A stretch of 64,000 bases of DNA from Ornithinibacillus salinisoli. GTDB lineage: Bacteria; Bacillota; Bacilli; Bacillales; Amphibacillaceae. The stretch is from the NCBI RefSeq assembly GCF_042682545.1, contig NZ_JBHUHQ010000021.1. The stretch is one strand, 5' to 3'. A model generated the notes under the pieces. That model did no database searches. It had not been told where the DNA came from and worked only from the letters and a program-made list of their open reading frames with translations. Within the stretch, counting starts at the first letter, position 1; each line of letters opens with the position of its first letter. Below are positions 8,755-17,709 of this stretch, piece after piece. The position numbers and the translations under genes are program-made.

Positions 8755-9816
8755 CTATAGCTGAATTAGATCTTTTGGAGAGGTAGTCAATCGCTCATTG
8801 CCGTTTTCTGTAATCACAATGTCATCCTCTATTCTACATCCTCCAACATTTGGAACATAGATTCCTGGTTCTACCGTTACAACCATTCCAGTTTCTAATT
8901 TTCCTTCATTACGATACGATAGTCCAGGACCTTCATGTACTTCCATTCCTAAACCATGTCCAGTCGAATGACCGAAGTATTCCCCATATCCGTTTTCAGT
9001 AATATAATCTCTCGTTAATGCATCTGCTTCTTTACCAGACATACCTGGTTTGATTCCATCTACTCCAAGTAATTGCGCTTCAAGAACTGTATTATAAATT
9101 TTCTTTAATTCATCACTAATGTCCCCTACAGCAAACGTACGAGTAATATCCGAACAATACCCTTGGTATAGTGCACCATAGTCCAATGTAACAAGTTCCC
9201 CTGTCTGAATCTCTTTCGTGGAGGCTACACCATGTGGCATTGCAGATCGAAAACCAGATGCCACAATAATATCAAAGCTAGAAGAAGTAGCACCTTGCTT
9301 GCGCATGAAAAATTCCAGCTCATTAGATACATCAATTTCTTTTACTCCCGGCTTAATAAAGCCTTGAATATGCTCAAATGCCTGATCAGCAATTTCTGCT
9401 GCTTTTTTCATAATGGAAAGCTCGTCTGCAGTTTTAACTAATCTGATATTCTCTACAGTGTCACTTGTTGGAACTAATTCTGCGTCAATAACTTTGTTAT
9501 AATGTTCATATGTAGCATATGTCATATGATTTTTTTCAAATCCTAATCGCTTAACATTTAATTGTTTTATCTGATCTGCGATTTCAAGTTCAATTAATTG
9601 TTTATGCTCGATTACTGTGAATTCTTTCGCTTGTTCTGTCGCCTGTCCCGTATATCTAAAATCCGTAATAAATCGTGCATCATTCTTTGTAACAATAGCT
9701 ACACCTGCAGTTCCAGTAAATCCAGTAAGATACCTTCTATTAATAGGACTTGCGATTAATAGAGCATCAAGTTCCTTTTTCTCTAAGGCATTTCTCAATT
9801 TTTTTAGTTTCTCCAT
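8755..9816 (-). CDS. yqhT: Xaa-Pro aminopeptidase (M24 family)
   Basis: A 353-residue M24 metallopeptidase that releases N-terminal residues preceding proline. The creatinase-like N-terminal domain (about 1-125) precedes the pita-bread catalytic domain. Metal ligands are visible in LVTLDYGALYQGYCSDITRT (two Asp), GHSTGHGLGMEVHEGP (His) and the two C-terminal Glu sites (VTVEPGIY and GGCRIEDD). Next to efp and aroQ, as in B. subtilis yqhT. Confidence 0.94.
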   Translation of the reverse strand: MEKLKKLRNALEKKELDALLIASPINRRYLTGFTGTAGVAIVTKNDARFITDFRYTGQATEQAKEFTVIEHKQLIELEIADQIKQLNVKRLGFEKNHMTYATYEHYNKVIDAELVPTSDTVENIRLVKTADELSIMKKAAEIADQAFEHIQGFIKPGVKEIDVSNELEFFMRKQGATSSSFDIIVASGFRSAMPHGVASTKEIQTGELVTLDYGALYQGYCSDITRTFAVGDISDELKKIYNTVLEAQLLGVDGIKPGMSGKEADALTRDYITENGYGEYFGHSTGHGLGMEVHEGPGLSYRNEGKLETGMVVTVEPGIYVPNVGGCRIEDDIVITENGNERLTTSPKDLIQL

Positions 9817-9853
9817 TTCCTCATCCCTTTCCCTATTTTCCTACATGTAAAAA

Positions 9854-10306
9854 CTATCGAATGATAGAAGCATTTAATTGTTCTGGCAATAGAGCTAAAG
9901 CTGCTAAACGGTAACTTTGCTTCCCGAATCCAACAATTTGTCCATAACAGACTCCAGCAAGAAGTGATTTATGGCGGAAAGATTCACGACTATGAATATT
10001 TGAAATATGTACTTCGACGACTGGTGTTGAAATCGCTTTTATTGCATCATGTAGTGCGATGCTAGTATGGGTATATGCAGCAGGATTAAAAATGATACCC
10101 TCATATTCCCCTTCAGCTTCCTGAATAATGTCTACCAGTTCCCCTTCATGATTGGACTGTTTACTATCCAATTTATATCCATTGGCTTCAACTAGTTCAC
10201 TAATTTCTGTTTCAATATCCAAAAGTGTAAAATCCCCATAAACTTCATTTTCACGTTTTCCCAGTATGTTAATATTAGGTCCATTTAATAATAAGAGCCG
10301 CTTCAA
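9854..10306 (-). CDS. aroQ: type II 3-dehydroquinate dehydratase
   Basis: A 150-residue type II dehydroquinase, third step of the shikimate pathway. Family motifs are LLLNGPNINILGKRE (near the N terminus), FNPAAYTHTSIALHDAI (around 77-93, catalytic loop) and EVHISNIHSRESFRHKS (around 99-115). It lies directly upstream of yqhT, the B. subtilis yqhS-yqhT order. Confidence 0.96.
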   Translation of the reverse strand: MKRLLLLNGPNINILGKRENEVYGDFTLLDIETEISELVEANGYKLDSKQSNHEGELVDIIQEAEGEYEGIIFNPAAYTHTSIALHDAIKAISTPVVEVHISNIHSRESFRHKSLLAGVCYGQIVGFGKQSYRLAALALLPEQLNASIIR

Positions 10307-10396
10307 GTACCATTCATCCCTTTGTAATTTATAGTTGGACGTAATTAGTTTATCATAAACAACACCATTTGAATAACCATTTCGCCCAAAAACAAA

Positions 10397-10918
10397 CTAA
10401 TTCGAAGCTTTTTCCTCTGAAGTATTGTTATTTTTCAATATCGTATCATTGTAGTCATAAGAAATCGAGAATCCGATAAATATTCCGTATAACAAATACA
10501 AACAAATGCATGACACAATCGTATTGACATTCAAATCAAACAAGCTCGGTATATTAAGAAATATAGGATTAAAAACGTAAAACACAATACCCCATAATAC
10601 TAAGCCATATCCGGCACCAACCCACATGGAATTAATCTTCCGAAACATCATATAATACATTAGTGCAACACCCACGGATATTACACCCACTAACAAGACG
10701 GAAATAACATCTCCCAACCATCCGTCTGTCCAACCTGCTCGCAACCAAGATCGTAGTAAAAATGATCTTGGTGATACTTCCGAAAAATTAAAGTAGTAAT
10801 TAATAACTCCAAAAAAACTCCACACTAATCCACCGATAAACCCTGTAAGTAACGCTCTCCCGAAAATTGTAGTCGACTGCTCCGGCTTGTTTTGTTCAAG
10901 TTTTTTATTCTCACTCAT
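10397..10918 (-). CDS. yqhR: conserved membrane protein YqhR
   Basis: A protein of 173 residues with about four membrane helices and hydrophilic ends, matching the Bacillaceae YqhR family by sequence and position. Function unknown. The ATG at 10918 is preferred over 10933: AGGTTGATATA stands in front of it and the longer start has no proper ribosome site. It lies next to aroQ and divergent from the gene at 11222. Confidence 0.8.
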   Translation of the reverse strand: MSENKKLEQNKPEQSTTIFGRALLTGFIGGLVWSFFGVINYYFNFSEVSPRSFLLRSWLRAGWTDGWLGDVISVLLVGVISVGVALMYYMMFRKINSMWVGAGYGLVLWGIVFYVFNPIFLNIPSLFDLNVNTIVSCICLYLLYGIFIGFSISYDYNDTILKNNNTSEEKASN

Positions 10919-11221
10919 TATATCAACCTCCATTCTTTAGTATGACCAATGGCTATAAAACAAATCATTGATTTTTTATCAGAATTGTAACGTAATATTA
11001 GAGTCACGGACTAGTTATCCTTTATAATCTTTAGTAAAATAAACATGATACATTCATCAAATAGATTTGGTTAGGAATATTGTTAAACATGAATATTTCG
11101 ATTAAAAAAGGTAAGACTATTCTTGATAGATTTTGTTATAATTACCATTCTATTGGGTTGTATAAATTATTCCCTTTACATAAATAAATTGGGATGTAGA
11201 TAAGAAAGGAGTATGAACGGA

Positions 11222-11593
11222 TTGAAAAACTTCATTTACATTATCATAGGGCTAGCAATTGTAGGCTTGATTTCGCAACTATTTACGAATACAACCAATT
11301 TCCTTTTGAACATATTAATCACGATTGGTTTTGGTGCAGCAATATTTGCTGTAATCTACTTTCTATTTCTCAAAAAAAGAACCGCTTCTCCAGATATGAA
11401 GAAATATAAACAAGCAGTCAAACAGTCCAAAGTAAAGTATAAACAGCAACATGATCCGAACGTAAAATCTTCAACTACACACCGCACGCAACAACAAGTT
11501 CCACTAAAGAAGAAGATTAGTAAAAAGCGACCAAATCATTTGCGGGTCATTGATGGAAATAAATCAAAACGTAAAAAGCGAGCATCTAATTAG
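11222..11593 (+). CDS. yqhP: SA1362/YqhP-like small membrane protein
   Basis: About 123 residues: two N-terminal membrane helices, then a very basic tail rich in Lys, Arg and Gln. The resemblance to the YqhP/SA1362 family rests on layout and position; function is unknown. The start is uncertain. An ATG at 11213 is only one base from its AAAGGAG, so I prefer the TTG at 11222, about 10 bases from it. Convergent with the patatin-like gene, sharing a hairpin terminator. Confidence 0.65.
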   Translation: MKNFIYIIIGLAIVGLISQLFTNTTNFLLNILITIGFGAAIFAVIYFLFLKKRTASPDMKKYKQAVKQSKVKYKQQHDPNVKSSTTHRTQQQVPLKKKISKKRPNHLRVIDGNKSKRKKRASN

Positions 11594-11606
11594 AAACTCG
11601 CTTTTT
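11573..11606. terminator. bidirectional terminator between yqhP and yqhO
   Basis: Arms AAAAAGCGAG (11573-11582) and CTCGCTTTTT (11597-11606). It covers both stop codons and has A and T runs that serve both converging genes. Confidence 0.75.
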
Positions 11607-12495
11607 ATGTTGACCAATATTGTAAGAATATTTTCGTTCTTTGTTTCCCTTCATCTATTAACTTTTTTTTGGATTCTGAACTGATTCGAAAATCAGTTGT
11701 TTCTACGTTCTTTACAGGAATGAATATAATGTTTTTCCCTTCTGAAGTTGATACATACCTCGCATCATGTGCTTGTTTCATCGTTGAAAATAAGGCGTGC
11801 AACATCTCTAATGCATTTTTTATCCGCCGTGGTTGTATCATTTCAGTGGAATCGCTTAGTTTAACTCCTAACACTGGTCTTCTTTGCTTATTTTGATCTT
11901 GATCGAATACCCAAAGCGGAAAGTTACTTAGCAACCCCCCATCAACCATAATGCTTTTTTCATTTGTTTTTCCGGGAAGTTTTTTCGGCATAAAAAAATA
12001 AGGGAAACCCGCACTCATCCGGACTGCTTTAGAAATAAGAAAATGATTAGGATTGATTCCATAAATTCTTTCTAAATCATCTGGTATGACTACAAGCTTC
12101 CCTAAGGTTAAATCACTAACTACGACTTTGAGATAATTTTCCGGTACATCGCGAAACGTGTATATGTTTTTTTTGGCTAATTGAATATATAGCCAGTTTT
12201 CAAATTTATCTCCCTTATATAATCCATTTTGAAAATATAATAACAACCACTTGCTTCCAGGGATAATTTTACTAAAATGTGGTGGGTCAAAGAACGTTTT
12301 TAAATCTAGATTATCTAAAATATGTCTTATTTCCTTCACGGTATACCCTGCTGCAAGAAATGCTGCAAGTATAGCACCAGCTGAAGTTCCTGCAACACGT
12401 TCAAGCTCTAGGTTTCTTTCTTCCAAACTCTCTAATGCTCCAATAAACGCAAATGCTTTAACTCCCCCACCGGAAAAAACAGCATCAATTTTCAT
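11605..12495 (-). CDS. yqhO: patatin-like phospholipase YqhO
   Basis: A 296-residue patatin-like serine hydrolase of the RssA/YqhO type. The oxyanion loop is FSGGGVKAFAF (about 7-17), the nucleophile S38 is in GTSAGA, and the dyad Asp is in MVDGGLLSNFP. Predicted cytoplasmic; the lipid substrate is unknown. Downstream of mntR on the same strand, 85 bases away, so it may be co-transcribed or separate. Confidence 0.88.
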   Translation of the reverse strand: MKIDAVFSGGGVKAFAFIGALESLEERNLELERVAGTSAGAILAAFLAAGYTVKEIRHILDNLDLKTFFDPPHFSKIIPGSKWLLLYFQNGLYKGDKFENWLYIQLAKKNIYTFRDVPENYLKVVVSDLTLGKLVVIPDDLERIYGINPNHFLISKAVRMSAGFPYFFMPKKLPGKTNEKSIMVDGGLLSNFPLWVFDQDQNKQRRPVLGVKLSDSTEMIQPRRIKNALEMLHALFSTMKQAHDARYVSTSEGKNIIFIPVKNVETTDFRISSESKKKLIDEGKQRTKIFLQYWST

Positions 12496-12580
12496 ACGCT
12501 TTCTCCTTTATGCTCTTTTCTATATTTTTAAGCTTTTGAAGGAGAAATTAGAACTAAATCCTTATGTATATTTGCATTAG

Positions 12581-12997
12581 TTATTTATTTTCTTTTTGTA
12601 TTTGCTTTAATGTTTCGATTCTTGATTTATCTTCTTTAAAGTAGGCTACAAGATCTCCTATCCTGTCTATGGAATTCCAACTCAAATGATGTTCAATTCC
12701 TTCTACATCATTATATATATTTTCCTTATCGACACCTATAATTTCAAGGAAGTCTTCTAATAACTCATGTCGAAATACCAATCGTTTTCCAATCTTGTTT
12801 CCTTTATCAGTTAAAATGAATCCTCTGTATTTTTCATAGTTTAAATAATCATCCTTATCTAACTTTTGTACCATTTTTGTAACAGATGAAGGATGTACCA
12901 TTAACGCTTCAGCGATATCAGATACTCGTGCATATCCTTTATTTTCAATTAAATTATATATTTGTTCAATATAATCCTCCATACTCGGTGTCGGCAT
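12581..12997 (-). CDS. mntR: manganese transport regulator MntR
   Basis: A 138-residue DtxR-family metalloregulator that represses manganese uptake when Mn(II) binds. It begins MPTPSMEDYIEQIYNLIE. The winged helix includes ARVSDIAEALMVHPSSVTKMVQKL (about 27-50 region), and the dimerisation/metal domain has HELLEDFLEIIGV and GIEHHLSW with the expected His/Glu ligands. The ATG at 12997 follows GGGGAG; the upstream ATG at 13015 lies before that site. Confidence 0.94.
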   Translation of the reverse strand: MPTPSMEDYIEQIYNLIENKGYARVSDIAEALMVHPSSVTKMVQKLDKDDYLNYEKYRGFILTDKGNKIGKRLVFRHELLEDFLEIIGVDKENIYNDVEGIEHHLSWNSIDRIGDLVAYFKEDKSRIETLKQIQKENK

Positions 12998-13306
12998 ATG
13001 ATCTCCCCATTTCATGGAATTTTTTTTATCTAGGGCAAAACTGTTTCTTTTTAGAGAATAACGTAGTTTGGAATAATAGACAAGTTAAAACCAAGAAAGG
13101 TAGACCTGAAAACAAAATTTTGAAGTCCGTTTTCAATCGAAAATATTGGCTATTTTGGCGGATGCTGCGTGCGAATTTTCATTGTTAATCCCTTAAAGTT
13201 ATTTTAGTGGACATCTGGTCGCTACATAATTTTGGTATAAACTGTTCCATTTAATGGAAGAGTTGTCTATTTCTCTGTAAGAATATCTATTTTATTAGCT
13301 TACATG

Positions 13307-13855
13307 TTATTGAGGTTTATAAACTAATTCTTTTTGTCTTTTTATATATTCTAAATAAGAATGAATCTCTTTTTTACTCCTTAAGATAATAATCTCTTTT
13401 TTAGAACCCAATGATTGCAAAGACTGAAATCGTTCATTCATTTTTCTTTTTCGAGGATAGTAAGTAGTAAATATAAACTTCATAAAGTCCCAATCTAATT
13501 TTTCCTTACACCCTTCCCCCATATCAGGTCGTGTTCTTCCTATATTCATTAACCATCTCTTAACAACACGATACAAACAAACATGAAGTGGAAGTTCTAA
13601 GTATATTATTGTATCTGCATGTTCTGCACGTATATCGAATGTATTACTGTAATTTCCTTCAATAATCCATTCACGTTGATTCACAATTTCCTGTTGTGCT
13701 TTTGAAAATTCTTCTAATGAGGCTTCTACCCAGCCTGGCTTCCAAAATAAAGCATCTAAATGATAAACATTTAAATGTAGCGCTTTCCCTAATTTTTGCG
13801 CAAATGTTGACTTCCCTACACCTGATGAAATCCCAATCACCATAATTCGTCGCAT
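13307..13855 (-). CDS. P-loop kinase-like protein (DNA topology modulation FlaR-like)
   Basis: A 182-residue adenylate-kinase-like P-loop protein. Walker A is GISSGVGKS (about 8-16). The segment VYHLDALFWKPGW and the acceptor-like EWIIEGNYSNTFDIRAEHAD match the group usually annotated FlaR or topology modulation protein. No reaction is established for this group. Monocistronic between mntR and nrdJ, where B. subtilis has lipM. Confidence 0.75.
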   Translation of the reverse strand: MRRIMVIGISSGVGKSTFAQKLGKALHLNVYHLDALFWKPGWVEASLEEFSKAQQEIVNQREWIIEGNYSNTFDIRAEHADTIIYLELPLHVCLYRVVKRWLMNIGRTRPDMGEGCKEKLDWDFMKFIFTTYYPRKRKMNERFQSLQSLGSKKEIIILRSKKEIHSYLEYIKRQKELVYKPQ

Positions 13856-14160
13856 ACTGTAACACCTTCATTCTAAGGATTCTAAAGAAAAAATAGGAAC
13901 TTTCAAGTAGCTCAAAGTTAACTTACCTATTCATGGATTTACCGATATAAAAAAGCACGTATACTATGTCCTCCACCTAACCTGTAGCGTTCAATATCTC
14001 TATATTACAATACTAACATAATATTCCAAAAACATAATCGATTGTTGCCAATAAGGAAAAGTGATCCATTTTGATCACCCTATTTTTATAGATAGGTAAG
14101 GATTTGGAGGTATCTCTCCCTTCCTTGTTCACGTGCAGTATTCACAGTACCTAATAACAA

Positions 14161-14203
14161 GAAAAGACCACCAAATTGATATACAAATTGATGGTCCTTA
14201 GAT
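14161..14203 (-). terminator. terminator after nrdJ
   Basis: Arms GACCACCAAATTG (14166-14178) and CAAATTGATGGTC (14184-14196) pair with one G-U. The minus-strand transcript continues into a T-rich run. Apart from this hairpin, the stretch 13856-14267 shows no gene. Confidence 0.6.
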
Positions 14204-14267
14204 TTTTAATGTTTGTGACTGGTAACCGACCTCATTAACAAAATAGTCAGTTCCGCTATAATATTAC

Positions 14268-16829
14268 TTACAATCCACATTTCAGTTGAGCTCCGCAGCC
14301 AGTACAGGTATTACAGCCACCAATATCTTCTACACTACCTTCTCGACAAACTGGACAAGTATCTCCTACTTCAGATCCAATAGTTACATTTGTCTTATCC
14401 AGTTCTTGAATCGTATCCATTAGCACTACTTTCGGTTTTTCTTCCACTTCATCAAATAATTCCGTTTGTTCACCGAATGTATTTTCCTCCGCTTTTAATG
14501 TTAATACTTGTGAGTCACGGCTTCCATCAACATATACCGTACCGCCTTTGGCACCGCCATTATAGAGTCTTTGGTAAACTTGCTCTACCTGACTAACTGT
14601 ATATCCTTTTGGCGCATTTACCGTTTTAGAGATAGAGCTGTCAACCCATCGTTGTATAACGCATTGTGTATCCGCGTGTGCTTCTGGTGCAAGATCCATT
14701 GCGGTAATAAACCATCTAGGTAATTTTTCTGAATCTGCATCAGGATTTCTGTCTAAATACTCTTGTACAATATCAGCTTTTACTTCAATAAATTTACCTA
14801 ATCTTCCACTTCTGAAATACGAGAAGGAGAAGTAAGGTTCTAAACCTGTGCTAACGCCAACCATAGTCCCAGTACTTCCAGTTGGAGCAACGGTTAGTAA
14901 GTGAGAGTTTCGTATACCATATTTTAATATATCTTCTCTTATGTCTTCAGGCATTTTTTTCATATAGCCTGTTTGAATAAACGCTTTGCGGAGATCCATT
15001 GTTTCTTCCTCAGTATCACCAATAAGGAACGGGAAGCTTCCTTTTTCTTTGGCAAGTTCAATAGATTCGCGATAAGCAGTTGTAGCAATGGTTTCAAAAA
15101 TCTTATCGACTAGTTTGTTACCTTCTTCTGATCCATACTCTGTTTCACAATAAATCAGTAGGTCATGAAGACCCATAACCCCGAGGCCTACTCGACGTTC
15201 TCCTAATGCTTGTTTTTTGTTTTCTGCTAAAAAATACGGTGTTGCATCAATAACGTTATCCTGCATTCTTACACCAATACGTACTGTTTCTTTTAACTTA
15301 TCATAGTTAACTGTGCATAAATCTTTATCTGCCATTTCAGCTAAGTTAACAGCAGCTAAATTACAGACAGAATATGGTGCTAAAGGTTGTTCTCCACACG
15401 GATTTGTAGCAACTACTTGATCTCCATATGCTTTCGCATTGGTCATATCGTTGGCATTGTCTATGAAGAAAATGCCTGGTTCAGCAGAATATGTTGCGCA
15501 AATATTGATTAGATTCCAAAGCTCTTTCGCTTTCATACGTCGATAAACGCGAACACCATATCCCATTTCTTCCCATTTTCGGACATCTCCAACGTTATGC
15601 CACTCTTCATTGTATGCTTTCATTTCTTCTGCAGTATAATTTTCCACATCAGGGAATCTTAGCTCATACAATTCATCATTTTCAACAGCCTGCATGAATT
15701 CTTTCGTTATACATACCGAAATATTTGCGCCAGTTAAAAATTCAGAGTTTTGAACCGAATATGTTCCACCCGTTCTAAGTTTTTCTTCTGCCTCTTTAAA
15801 AGTAGCACTAGTAAATCCACCTTGACCAGGAATGTTTTTGTAATTAAGTATTCCTTGATAAAGATCCGTTTCTGTTTCTGTAAGTGGGGTGAATTTTAGC
15901 TTTTCTTGAGCTAAACGCTTAATTTGTTGATCTTCTGTGTTTTCAATTAGATAACGTAAGATTCTAGGATTTTGCATTTTAGAAATAATAAATTCAATAA
16001 TATCAGGGTGAGAATCTACGAGCATTATCATTTGTGCCCCACGTCTTGATCCACCTTGCTCAACCAAATGCGTCAACTTCGCAATATCATCTAACCAAGA
16101 TACAGATCCTGAAGATTTTCCGTTAACACCTTTTGCCAACGTATTTCGTGGACGTAACGTAGATCCGTTCGTACCAACTCCGCCACCTCTACTCATGATT
16201 TCCATTACTTGTTTCCGATGGTCGGAAATTCCTTCGCGTGAATCTTTTATATAGGGCATTACATAACAATTGAAGTATGTAACATCTGTCTCAGCACCAG
16301 CACCATACAATACCCTACCAGCAGGTATAAAGTTCAAATTAGCTAATTCCTTATTAAACTTTTCTATCCATTCTTGCTTCTTATCATCAGTTACTTCAAC
16401 GCTTGCCAATCCTGTTGCATTACGTTTAGCAATTTGCTCATAGTAAACCTCAAGGGGTTTATCAATGACATCCAGTCCTCTTTTCACCTCTCCAGATGAG
16501 GCTTCTTCTCCATCTAACACAGATAGAAATTCTGGATCCACCTTAATGATCGCTTCCTTACTAGACCAATCAATCGATTTAACAAAGCCATAACCACGTG
16601 CTGGAAACTTCGGATCTGCTTTTACAGTAAGTACGACGAAGTCACCTTCTTTTAGCGACTTTTTCTCCGTGTCTTTAAAAGCATAGCGATCAAGCATGAC
16701 TAATCGCGAAACACCCTTATGTGTCAATTTCATATCTTCCGTTATCGGATGTACTTGTGGAAAAAGTTTAATATCCTCATTTAACATTTCCACATTAATA
16801 CTATTCAGTTTTTCGACAATCACTGACAT
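14268..16829 (-). CDS. nrdJ: class II (adenosylcobalamin-dependent) ribonucleotide reductase
   Basis: An 853-residue oxygen-independent, B12-dependent ribonucleotide reductase making deoxyribonucleotides. The redox cysteines C188 (FNCYVMP) and C489 (SVCNLA) flank the radical site NPCGE (N476, C478, E480). The C-terminal tail carries CPVC and CNTCTGC cysteine motifs for reduction of the active site. No NrdB-like subunit is adjacent, as expected for class II. The ATG is preceded by AAAAGGAGTG. Two NrdR boxes lie upstream. No cobalamin riboswitch is recognisable. Confidence 0.95.
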   Translation of the reverse strand: MSVIVEKLNSINVEMLNEDIKLFPQVHPITEDMKLTHKGVSRLVMLDRYAFKDTEKKSLKEGDFVVLTVKADPKFPARGYGFVKSIDWSSKEAIIKVDPEFLSVLDGEEASSGEVKRGLDVIDKPLEVYYEQIAKRNATGLASVEVTDDKKQEWIEKFNKELANLNFIPAGRVLYGAGAETDVTYFNCYVMPYIKDSREGISDHRKQVMEIMSRGGGVGTNGSTLRPRNTLAKGVNGKSSGSVSWLDDIAKLTHLVEQGGSRRGAQMIMLVDSHPDIIEFIISKMQNPRILRYLIENTEDQQIKRLAQEKLKFTPLTETETDLYQGILNYKNIPGQGGFTSATFKEAEEKLRTGGTYSVQNSEFLTGANISVCITKEFMQAVENDELYELRFPDVENYTAEEMKAYNEEWHNVGDVRKWEEMGYGVRVYRRMKAKELWNLINICATYSAEPGIFFIDNANDMTNAKAYGDQVVATNPCGEQPLAPYSVCNLAAVNLAEMADKDLCTVNYDKLKETVRIGVRMQDNVIDATPYFLAENKKQALGERRVGLGVMGLHDLLIYCETEYGSEEGNKLVDKIFETIATTAYRESIELAKEKGSFPFLIGDTEEETMDLRKAFIQTGYMKKMPEDIREDILKYGIRNSHLLTVAPTGSTGTMVGVSTGLEPYFSFSYFRSGRLGKFIEVKADIVQEYLDRNPDADSEKLPRWFITAMDLAPEAHADTQCVIQRWVDSSISKTVNAPKGYTVSQVEQVYQRLYNGGAKGGTVYVDGSRDSQVLTLKAEENTFGEQTELFDEVEEKPKVVLMDTIQELDKTNVTIGSEVGDTCPVCREGSVEDIGGCNTCTGCGAQLKCGL

Positions 16830-16913
16830 TGGAACACTCCTTTTCTTACTCTTTCATTTAATTAATAGTTTTTATAAATTATCTAAATATACAATACCAC
16901 TTTAAAATAAATT

Positions 16914-16960
16914 ACACAATATATTGTATTCCATTTTATAAAATACACTATATATTGTGT
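16914..16960 (-). promoter_or_regulatory. two NrdR boxes upstream of nrdJ
   Basis: ACACAATATATTGTA (16914-16928) and ACACTATATATTGTGT (16945-16960) match the NrdR consensus (acaCwATATATwGtgt). They start 31 bases apart, three helical turns, the classic NrdR pair. The proximal box overlaps a possible -35 (TTGTGT) on the minus strand. The rest of 16830-17285 holds only the yqhL promoter. Confidence 0.9.
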
Positions 16961-17218
16961 ATGGAACGAATCAAATGAAATTTGTCAACAAGAGATAATT
17001 TGAAAAAAAGATAGATATTTAAAGGAAATGAAAGCTACAATTAAAAAAATCCTTCAAAATAGAAACTTTTGCAATTTGCTTTTTCTGATGTATTAGACAT
17101 GATCTGATAATGTTCGACAAACTCGTTTATTATCGGGTTTTTATGAGTTCGAGTATAGATAAGATTTTATGAAATTATTTTGAACAGCTCTATAATTTAC
17201 GAATCACCTAAAAAAACT

Positions 17219-17247
17219 TTGAAAAAATAATGAAATAGCCATATAAT
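17219..17247 (+). promoter_or_regulatory. sigma-A promoter of yqhL
   Basis: TTGAAA (17219-17224), a 17-base spacer and TATAAT (17242-17247), about 38 bases before the yqhL ATG. Confidence 0.75.
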
Positions 17248-17285
17248 AGAACATGTACTAATGTGAAAGACGGGGGACATGATTC

Positions 17286-17657
17286 ATGGAATTTTTAGTA
17301 ATTGCACTCGTAATCCTTTTAGCTTTCGGTATTTTTCGCTTCTTTAGACAGCGGATGTATTTAAAAACAATTACCGAAGAACAATTTCGTGAAGGATATC
17401 GAAAAGCACAATTAATTGATGTAAGAGAACCACAAGAATTTGAAAGAGGCCATATCTTGGGTGCAAGAAATATTCCAGTAACCCAATTACGCCAGCGCTT
17501 AGTGGAATTGCGTAAAGACAAGCCAGTTTACCTTTACTGTCAAAGTGGCTCTCGATCTGCACGAGCTGCACAGTTATTGCATAAAAAAGGATATGAGGAT
17601 ATCAGCCAACTAAAAGGCGGATTTAAGAAATGGACAGGTAAGATCAAGTCAAAATAA
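17286..17657 (+). CDS. yqhL: membrane-anchored rhodanese-domain protein YqhL
   Basis: A 123-residue protein: one N-terminal membrane helix (1-20) and a single rhodanese domain (about 28-120). The active-site loop is CQSGSR with C85, so sulfur transfer is chemically possible; the true substrate is unknown. The segment LIDVREPQEFERGHI is the usual rhodanese entry motif. Own sigma-A promoter and terminator. Convergent with gcvPB. Confidence 0.88.
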   Translation: MEFLVIALVILLAFGIFRFFRQRMYLKTITEEQFREGYRKAQLIDVREPQEFERGHILGARNIPVTQLRQRLVELRKDKPVYLYCQSGSRSARAAQLLHKKGYEDISQLKGGFKKWTGKIKSK

Positions 17658-17673
17658 CTCGAGTAACTATCAA

Positions 17674-17707
17674 AATAGCCTAAGGTGTTTGTTCACCTTA
17701 GGCTATT
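17674..17707. terminator. bidirectional terminator between yqhL and gcvPB
   Basis: Perfect 14-base arms AATAGCCTAAGGTG and CACCTTAGGCTATT with A-rich and T-rich flanks. It serves both converging transcripts. Confidence 0.8.
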
Positions 17708-17709
17708 AT

